Below are positions 53,690 to 64,000 of a stretch of DNA of 64,000 nt, piece by piece; the first letter of the stretch is position 1, and each line of letters opens with the position of its first letter. The notes under the pieces were generated by a model. That model was given only the letters and a program-made list of their open reading frames with translations. It ran no database searches and was not told where the DNA came from. This DNA is from Pachyrhynchus sulphureomaculatus. Its lineage: Eukaryota; Arthropoda; Insecta; Coleoptera; Curculionidae. Both the position numbers and the translations under genes were made by a program. The stretch spans positions 7,448,146 to 7,512,145 of the forward strand of contig CM032448.1 in the NCBI GenBank assembly GCA_019049505.1, given 5' to 3'.

Positions 53690-54170
53690 GAACTTTCAAA
53701 TATAATTAGGGTGTTACAGTACTGGGAGTGTAATATTACATTGGGTTTCTTTCAAATATTCGTTCTAAAAAAAATATATTTGTGGTAGTTTTTCTTCTTT
53801 TTTCGATCACCTCCTCGCTTCAGTAGGGATTTTACACTTGTTCCATATCTCAAGGATATCGGCGAGGATATCGGTAGTGATTTATTGGTAAATACTAAAT
53901 AATATGTTAAAAGGAAACGCTATAGTATATACAAATACTCTGTATAGTGTTAGGTTTTCTGAGTGTTGGCAATATACCCGCGAGTAATACGGATTATCTG
54001 CTTTTGGCATTTTATCTGGAAGGGAGATAACAAAATATTGTTAATTAAGTTTCACAAATAATTATTATCCTTTGCCAAAGTTCATAGAAACAAATTAATT
54101 GCCTACTTCAATAAATAACATATAAATCCTCCGGATTAGGAGTACAAAAATATTTGTATGGTGGTTTTAG
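53690..54170. other. Unassigned interval
   Basis: AT-rich with no recognisable gene or element. Confidence 0.5.
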
Positions 54171-54171
54171 A

Positions 54172-54330
<159 letters not shown>

Positions 54331-55310
54331 TACAGTCCCTGGCACTGCACTGCAAGATTTCATGTAAAATATTAATTACCGAGTGATATTGTTCCGTTTT
54401 ATTACTTTAAATTGATTTGTTTTTTATTTTTATATTATCCAATCAATTACCTATTTATTTGACATAAATGAAATTGAAAATTAATCATATTCGATTCGCT
54501 TGTTTAAGCAAAGCCATAGACTTGAAAATATAGGCATTCTGTCAGCTGTGTGTAATTTTGGAATCTGTCTTTTTTTCAGAAGCAATCGTCTTGTCAACGA
54601 GAGAAGGCTTGGAATTCCGCAAATGTTGATGTTATGTAGTTAAAAATAACGATTCAACAAACGATAGGGTTTATCTGCTCTGTCTCTATCGACCACCAAG
54701 TAATACTAACTTTAGAGCACTTTTCGCCTTTCTTGCGTATACCGATCATTTCCAGATTATCTAAATGCCGAGATGGGTTCCTTATCAGCACCTTACCACG
54801 AGCGCTTCTGGCGGACCACTAGAGTAGATGCGAAATAAGTGGAAACGATACGTGACTGACGTGTCAGTTAACTTTGGCAAAATTTAAAATCTGTGATAAC
54901 AAAATCGAACCACAAGGAAACATTAGCTAGAAAAATAAGTAAATATAGTAAGTAAAAACTATCACAATCGCTTACTAGGTTATAGAGTAAGTTGGTTATA
55001 GAGGTTGGACCGTATTGCTCTAGATTAGGTAGACACAAGTAGATTTTAAGATTATTACAAAAATTTTTAAATATTGTTACATATATATTATTATTAATAG
55101 AAGGTGAAAGAATAGAAAAGGTACAAATATTCGTATACTTAGGAAAAAAATCAAAATATAATTTAAAGGCTTACTAGCTTGGTCTGCGTTCGGAAGGTTA
55201 CAATCCACATTTAAATTGGACATCCCAAATACAATAAAAGTCGGAGGGATCAATATGTACTGCCGGTATTAACGTATGGCACTGCAACGTGGGCTTTAAA
55301 TAAAAGTATA

Positions 55311-55312
<2 letters not shown>
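54331..55312. other. Unassigned interval
   Basis: No coding region recognised. The first 11 bases resemble a Tc1-like terminus; the remainder shows no known repeat. Confidence 0.5.

Positions 55313-55313
<1 letters not shown>

Positions 55314-55388
<75 letters not shown>
55314..55388. repeat. (TA)n microsatellite
   Basis: About 75 bp replacing the last codons and 3' end of the Tc1-like gene. Confidence 0.97.
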
Positions 55389-55394
<6 letters not shown>

Positions 55395-56479
55395 AGCCGC
55401 TATCAAAGCTTTAATTCTGCGCGGCATGCTATCAATGCAAGATTGTACTGTCTCCTGCATTTGAGGATGATGATTCCACACATGAATAATCTTTTCTAGG
55501 AGCTGGGTTTTGTTGGTAATCACATCTTTAGCCACTTCTCTTTTCATGGGGTTCATATCAGGGCTAATACCCGGCCAATCCAACAGAGGGATATTTTTTT
55601 CTGCCATAAAAGCTTTAACAGACCGAGCATTGTGGCAGGGAGCTCCATCTTGCATGAAAGTGAATGGTTCCCCATTTGGAAACCATTCTCTGAGCTGCGG
55701 AATCAACCGATTTTGTAATACTTCTTTGTACTGATCTTGCCTCATTATTCCTTTGACGACGTACAGACGTCCAGTGCCCTTGCCGCTGATGACTGACCAA
55801 ATCATCACTTTGGTGGGATGTTTAACCGTCGGGACGACACAATCAGGATGAAACTTTTCTCCATGACGACGACGCACATACTGAGCTTTATTCTGCAAAA
55901 TTTCGAATGTGCTTTCGTCACTGAAGCAGAACTGTCAAAAATAGGAAAAATATATAAACTTCCATGTTTATTTGCTTTATTTAACTGAAAATGATAATAA
56001 TGTATCAATTATTGATTAAATTGCTGTATCTTACCGATCTCCAGAAGTCCACATCTTTGTCTTGCCATTGTTTGGCCCACTTCAGCCGCTTTGCTTTCAT
56101 TGCAGCTGTTAACTTGGGCTTCCTGGCGGGGCGACAGGCCTTAAAATCTAATTCTTTCAATTTTCTTCGAACAGTGCGCTCAGAAGCATTTACGCTAGCA
56201 ACCTGGAGTTGTGATTTTATTACCTTTGTGGTAGCAAATCTGTTTTCTACACAAATTTTCTCTCTGACCGTGGAGTGAAAATTGGTTTTCTACCGCATCT
56301 TTTCTTTCTTTTCTAGCTTAATTCCTTCCCTGACTCAATTTTCTTTTTTTATGCGTCGTACACTAGCTTCAGAAACCTCCAATCTTCGTGATATTTCTCG
56401 GTTTGTAAATGTTTTTCGCAATCACAAGGGCCTTCACTTCAGCTTTTTTATGTGGTGAAAGATCGCCTTTTCTACCCAT
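55389..56479 (-). pseudogene. Tc1-like transposase, two exons
   Basis: Starts MGRKGDLSPHKKAEVKALV at 56479, then NITKIGGF HTH remnants with stops. The exon ends KDVDFWRS; the intron (55932-56034) has GTAAGA and TTTTTGACAG, and joining gives FWRSFCFSDESTFEI with the first catalytic Asp in frame. Exon 2: HPTKVMIWSVISGKGTGRLY, FTFMQDGAPCHNARSV (second Asp), LDWPGISPDMNPMKREV (the usual NPIENLW catalytic Glu position is altered) and CIDSMPRRIKALIAAKG running into TA repeats. Inactive. Confidence 0.85.
55932..56034 (-). other. Spliceosomal intron in Tc1-like transposase
   Basis: 103 bp, GTAAGA donor, TATTTTTGACAG acceptor; splicing restores the conserved FSDESTFE block without a frame change. Confidence 0.75.
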
Positions 56480-56877
56480 AATGAAAATAGTCCAATTACT
56501 TTTTTTAAACACTGCATACAAAATAAACTAATAACTGAGTAGTATAAAACTGTTAAACAAACAATCACAGTCCATAAAGCCACAGAAACACGTCCGTACC
56601 TGACTCGATTCCGATCGCGACTGATACAGGTTTGTAGTTGTTTACGTTCATGTATCACTTTGTCAACACAGTGTTGCCATATGTTAAAAATAAATACAAA
56701 TATGTAGTCTACAACAATTCTTTTAAATAAAAATCAATAATATTCTAGTTTAAATATACCATTATTGCATAAAAACTCTTAAGAAACATAAAATTACTAA
56801 AAAAAAATACAGTGCGTCTAATAATTTGGCCAGGGACTGTATATGTTTTTCTTTTTTCCTGACCGTTAATGAATAAA

Positions 56878-57596
56878 TTTAGGACAGTTTCTTGTTCTTG
56901 GTCTTGCGGTCAATTTTTAATGGCACAAGTTTACTTTTGGTTAACGTTTCGGTTTATTTTATTTAAACCATCTTCAGAACTACAAGAAAGCAAAAAATTT
57001 TTTTATTAGTGTTAATGTTTAAGATGTAAAATTGATGATTAGTGTTGTTTCATACAGAAATATATGTAGAGAACAAATATTAGTGTTTATTATATTTTTC
57101 CTACTTTATATCTAGTTGGATTTTTTGGTTTAAATGATTTACATATTAACAGTTTCACAGTTTTCGTAATACTAAATTTAAAAGGTTCACATATTTTATT
57201 TTACTCAGGTAAAATGGGTAAATCCAAAATTTATTTATTGTTTTCATATTGTTGTTACTTTAATTGTTATTAGTCTAGTAATTAGGTTTTTATTAGGTTA
57301 TTAAATCATTGTATACAATACTTAGGCTTTCCGTGTCATTTCGATAATTTAAGGTGTTATTTGTTCTTCGTATATGCATCATTTCCTTTATGTTTCATTT
57401 TTTATGATTATTTTCAAAGTCTAGGATCTGGACATTATTAAAATTGAAATTATGCAATTCATCTATGGCATGTTTTGATAGGGCAGTATGGTTTTGGTTT
57501 GTGTTTCTTATGCTATTTTTATGTTCTGTTATTCGTCTCCTTAAATATTGTTTTGATTGTTTGATTGGTTCTGTAAATTATTTTGGATAGTTATTG
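56878..57596 (-). mobile_element. PLE fragment, left arm of palindrome
   Basis: Inverted match of 57610-58316, so it encodes the same GIY-YIG-region remnants on the minus strand with more lesions. A hammerhead-like motif is at 56940-56985. Confidence 0.75.
56940..56985 (-). ncRNA. Hammerhead-like motif, left arm
   Basis: Complement reads CTGAAGA (fits CUGANGA), one extra T, stem II GGTTTA/TAAACC, then GAAACGTT. Helix III is only ACGT. Confidence 0.45.
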
Positions 57597-57599
57597 CTG

Positions 57600-58315
57600 A
57601 GTATAACTGAACTATCCAAAAACATACATTGGACAATCAAAACAATATTTAAGGAGACGAATAACAGAACATAAAAATAGCATAAGAAACACAAACCATA
57701 CTGCCCTATCAAAACATGCCATAGATGAATTGCATAATTTCAATTTTAATAATGTCCAAATCCTAGACTTTGAAAATAATCATAAAAAACGAAACATAAA
57801 GGAAATGATACATATACGAAGAACAAATAACACCTTAAATTATCGAAATGATACAGGGAAAGCTTAAGTATTGTATACAACGATTTAATAACCTAATAAA
57901 ACCTAATTACTACACTAATAACAATTAAAGTAACAACAATATGAAAGCAATAAATAAATTTTGGATTTACCCATTTTACCTGTACAAATAGTAAAATAAA
58001 ATATGTGAACCTTTTAAATTTAGTATTACGAAAACTGTCAAACTATTAACATGTAAATCATTTAAACCAAAAGATCCAACTAGATATAAGCTAGGAAAAA
58101 TATAATAAACACTAATATTTATTCTCTACATATATTTCTGTATAAAACAACACACTAATCATCAATTTTACATCTTAAACATTAACACTAATAAAAAAAA
58201 TTTTTTCTTCCTTGTAGTTCTGAAGATGGTTTAAATAAAATAAACCGAAACGTTAACCAAAAGTAAACTTGTTTCATTAAAAATTGACCGCAAGACCAGG
58301 AACAAAAAACTGTCC

Positions 58316-58316
<1 letters not shown>
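57600..58316 (+). pseudogene. PLE GIY-YIG fragment and tail, right arm of palindrome
   Basis: Plus strand: KTYIGQSKQYLRRRITEHKN (YIG and the conserved Arg), NTNHTALSKHAIDELHNFNF, ILDFENNHKKRNIKEMIHIR and NTLNYRND, then stops and a noncoding tail with the hammerhead-like motif (58214-58262). The N-terminal CxxC part is missing at the palindrome centre. Confidence 0.8.
58214..58262 (+). ncRNA. Hammerhead-like motif, right arm
   Basis: GTAGTT-CTGAAGA-T-GGTTTA..TAAACC-GAAACGTTAACC. The core fits CUGANGA...GAAA; stem I is at most three pairs and helix III lacks a loop, so activity would need dimerisation. Confidence 0.45.

Positions 58317-58320
<4 letters not shown>

Positions 58321-58398
<78 letters not shown>
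58321..58398. repeat. (TA)n microsatellite
   Basis: About 78 bp ending at the left terminus of the next element. Confidence 0.97.
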
Positions 58399-61003
<2,605 letters not shown>

Positions 61004-61298
61004 CGTTGTCTGATAGTTATGTTTGTTATTTTATCCTTCCTTGTGATACAGCATAGCTCTTTTCATTGACCGTTGCGACACTCTCAGTTAGTTTGCTGAC
61101 TGTTTTGTTAATTGTCTCGGCGTCATATGTGGTTACCGGCGGAAAGCATTGTTCATAAACTTTCTTTTTTAAGCACATTGGCAAATTATCTTACAGCGTA
61201 TTTCTCAGGTTCCCCAAAGCCATCCATCTCAAACTCACACCACGGTGTATTTCACGGATTTGGTTATCTTTGCCAATTTGTAATTCATGACCTAAATA

Positions 61299-62602
61299 AA
61301 GGGTCTTCCATTTGGGACTTGACAACTTTGACATTTCACTGTGAACGCACCCTTAAGCCAATCACCGAACTGTCAACGTCAAAACATTCAGTAAAGTCAA
61401 CATTTTCATCATGGTGAAGTACACGAACGAACAACGTTTACAAATAATTAAAATTTACTTCCAAAATTTGGAGTCGGTGACTGCAACTTTAAGAGCGTTA
61501 ACGCCAATTTTTGGTCGTAATTCTCATCCCAGTAGACAAGCAATTCATAGTCTAGTGAAAAAATTTGAGTTAACATATTCGCTGCTGGATGTTCCCGTGC
61601 CAGTGAGACAACGGGTTGGTCGAAGTTGCCAGAATATTGCTGCCGTTCAAGCGTCCATCTCAAACGAACCAAAACAGTCGATTTCACGGCGTTCTCAAGA
61701 ATTGGGCATCGCTCAGACCACACTATGGCGAATTTTGCGAAAGAATCTTGGCCTGCACCCTTATAAGTTAAAGTTAACTCAAGAACTAAAGCCACTCGAT
61801 CATATGAAGCGACGTACGTTCTCGAATTGGGCTCCAGAAATGTTGGAAGAAGATGACCAATTTCATCGCAAAATCATCTTTAGTGATGAAGCGCATTTTT
61901 GGATAAACGGCTTCGTCAACAAACAGAATATGGGTTATTGGTCAGGTGAAAACCCTCATGTGCTTGAAGAAACATCACTTCATCCACAAAAAATTACTGT
62001 TTGGTGCGGTTTTCATGCCGGTGGTGTCATTGGTCCGTTCTTTTTTCGTTGATGAAAATAACCGTCACCTTACAGTCAATGGAGATCGCTACAGAGGCAT
62101 GTTGCAACGTTATTTCTTTGATCAATTGCATGGGCTAGACATTAATGATATTTGGTTTCAACAAGACGGCGCCACAAGCCACACAGCGGATGTAACAATT
62201 GACTTACTGCAATCTAAATTCGGTGAACGTGTTATATTCAGAAATGGTCCCGTCGAATGGCCGCCTAGATCGTATGATTTAACACCTCTAGACTTCTTTT
62301 TATGGGGGTATGTTAAATCATTGGTCTATGCTAACAAGCCCGCGTCGTTAGAGGAGCTCAGAGCCAATATTGAAAGAGAGATAGCGGCCGTTTCCGTCGA
62401 AATGTGTGGCCGAGTCATCGAAAATTGGGTTCAACGAATCGACCGCTGCAAACGTGCCCGTGGTGGACATATGAATGAAGTCGAATTCCATACATAAATG
62501 TTTTGATTGTACTTCAAGCCGATAGTAAAATTTTCGAAATGTCTCAAATGGGTTGCGTTTTATTTCAAAAAAAAGTTGTCAAGTCCTTAATGGAAGACCC
62601 GA
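61299..62602 (+). mobile_element. DD41D mariner-like element inserted in the RTE
   Basis: Inverted ends GGGTCTTCCATT-GGACTTGACAACTTT; TA on each side (61297-61298, 62603-62604); the RTE sequence joins cleanly when it is removed. 1304 bp. Confidence 0.9.
61411..62497 (+). pseudogene. DD41D transposase, single frameshift
   Basis: ATG at 61411 (MVKYTNEQRLQIIKIYF). HTH: SVTATLRALTPIFG and GIAQTTLWRILRKNLGLHPY. Catalytic: IIFSDEAHFWINGFVNKQNM (first Asp), IWFQQDGATSHTADVTIDLL (second Asp), YDLTPLDFFLWGYVKSLVY (third Asp, 41 residues apart). The only break is in the T run near 62045, where GPFFFR* should read on to VDENNRHLTVNGDRYRG. The C-terminus GGHMNEVEFHT ends at 62497. About 340 residues, normal for the group. 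Confidence 0.92.
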
Positions 62603-62851
62603 TACTTGTAATTTTGGACTTGCTCCAAGTCACTTTCGTTAAATTTCATATTACTGTTCGTAACCAGACTAGTCAAGAGTTTTTTACCTTGGTTTATCCT
62701 TCGTAGAATTTCTTCATTAGTGATCCTGGCTTTCCATGGGATTTTTAATATTCTTCGGTAGAGCCACATTTCAAACTCGTCTAGCTTCTTAATAGTGTTT
62801 TGCTTCAACGTCCATGTCTCAACTCCATACAAAACTTGGGACTACATGTAG

Positions 62852-64000
62852 CATTCAAGGAAATGTAATCATAGAGAGATAGACCGAAAATGCAAAGAAG
62901 CTGTTGCTTCTAAACATCGTGCATGCCGACATTGGCGTGAAAATCCTAACACCATAAATCGTAACACCTTTGTTCGTGCCAGGAACAGATGCAAAGAAAT
63001 TATCGACGAAACCAAGGAGGCACACAATCAACGGATTAGAAACAAACTTCTCGCTTGTCCCAACAATTCCAAGTCCTTTTGGTCAGTCGCTAAGGCAATT
63101 AGTCAAAATTTCACCAAATCCACCATACCACCACTGACACGGCCAGAGAATTCTATTGCAAAGACACCTGTTGAGAAAGCGAACTTGTTAGCTGAACTCT
63201 TTGCTTCACATTCTACTGTCGATTTCCAAGGAAAAACACCACCTAATATTCCCATAGTGCAGTCAAGGATGCCCGATATTGTCTTCAGGCAGCGTATCAT
63301 AAAACGTATTTTGATGAAGCTAGACACCAAAAAGGCTTCTGATGCTGACGGAATACCTGCCATAGTTCTCAAAAACTGTGCGAGGGAACTAACACCAGTT
63401 TTCTGTAGACTTTTCAACCTATCTTACAGAAAGGGAATATTTCCTTCCTGCTGGAAATGTGCCACAGTTCAGCCATTACCTAAAAAAGGCAAGAAGACCT
63501 TACCAAATAACTACCGACCAATCGCACTGCTTTCAATAATATCGAAAGTCATGGAAAAGGCTATCAATCAGCATCTTCTAAAATATCTTGAAGGGTTCAA
63601 CATTATTAGCGATGACCAATATGGCTTTCGTAAAAATAGATCAACAGGAGATCTCCTGACTTATGTAACACATGTTTGGAACAACGCAATTGAACACTTT
63701 GGAGAATCTCGAGCGGTTGCTCTTGACATATCCAAGGCATTCGACCGTGTTTGGCACGATGGGCTGTTGGCTAAGCTACGTTCTTATGGTATGTCTGAAA
63801 AGTTCTGTTTGTTGCTCTCATGTTTCCTCAGAGAGCGTTCTTTGCGAATGGCAGTCGACGGATTTCTTTCTAACACCTTCACTATCAACGCCGGTGTACC
63901 TCAAGGCTCCATACTGTCTCCTACTCTCTTTCTCATTTATATTAACGATCTGCTGGAAAAGACCGAGAATCCAATCTACAGCTTTGCAGATGACAGTACA
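62852..64000 (+). CDS. Non-LTR retrotransposon family R, open RT frame running off the window
   Basis: 383 codons without a stop from just after TAG at 62849 to the window edge. A basic, Arg/Lys-rich linker (HRACRHWRENPNTINRN, RNRCKEIIDETKEAHNQRI) is followed by RT: KLDTKKASDADGIPAIVLKN, PNNYRPIALLSIISKVMEKA, YGFRKNRSTGDLLTYVTHVW, RAVALDISKAFDRVWHDGLL (motif A), INAGVPQGSILSPTLFLIYI (motif B), and SFADDST at the edge (motif C). The 5' part (endonuclease) is absent; the element is truncated against the RTE at about 62845. Clade not firmly assigned (Jockey/CR1/I group). Confidence 0.88.

Larger units (their letters stand above)
55389..56842 (-). mobile_element. Tc1-like element with an intron
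   Basis: The right terminus (complement) CAGTCCCTGGCCAAATTATT lies at 56842 next to TA. The left end is lost into (TA)n, though a partial terminus stands at 54331. Confidence 0.8.

Overview
This is eukaryotic, AT-rich DNA that reads as a repeat-rich insect genome, perhaps a beetle or hemipteran; that assignment is inference from element types. I found no credible host gene, tRNA or rRNA. Nearly everything recognisable is a transposable element (TE) or TE wreckage, much of it nested. There are long (TA)n tracts and two 100-N assembly gaps (12497-12596, 27791-27890).

Layout. 1-7 kb: end of an unclassified long-TIR DNA transposon (family K), a Helitron carrying a mariner, Penelope-like (PLE) pieces, and a mauritiana-type mariner in a TATCGATA-rich patch. 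7-14 kb: an RTE-type LINE tail holding a hAT MITE, then a nest in which a hAT is split by a long-TIR DD41D element that is itself split by a dispersed repeat (family C), all between distant inverted arms. 14-20 kb: a head-to-head PLE palindrome, two RTE tails, a mariner scrap and a CR1/Jockey-like LINE. 20-27 kb: two same-strand copies of an R4/Dong-like non-LTR retrotransposon set in (TTA)n; the longer encodes an OTU-type protease domain, RT, zinc knuckle and restriction-like endonuclease (RLE).

28-38 kb: PLE GIY-YIG fragments, the second family K copy (with intron), a ZBED5-like hAT 5' half, a foldback element between (TA)n tracts, and a Tc1-like element inside a PLE. 38.5-42 kb: a Transib (RAG1-related) element inserted in a family C repeat with a 5-bp CCCCG duplication. 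42-48 kb: a nearly intact mariner, a LINE tail, a hammerhead-like PLE end and a Tigger (pogo) end. 47.6-51.7 kb: two related foldback elements with CACAGTG termini, one inside a LINE with a CGCCG duplication, suggesting mobilisation by Transib.

52-64 kb: three DD41D IS630-Tc1-mariner elements, a Tc1-like element with a spliceable intron, a second PLE palindrome with hammerhead-like motifs, and an open LINE reading frame leaving the window. The main interest is ribozyme-bearing PLEs, Transib-style foldbacks, the OTU-RT-RLE retrotransposon, and target-site preferences for TA, (TTA)n and GC-rich sites.
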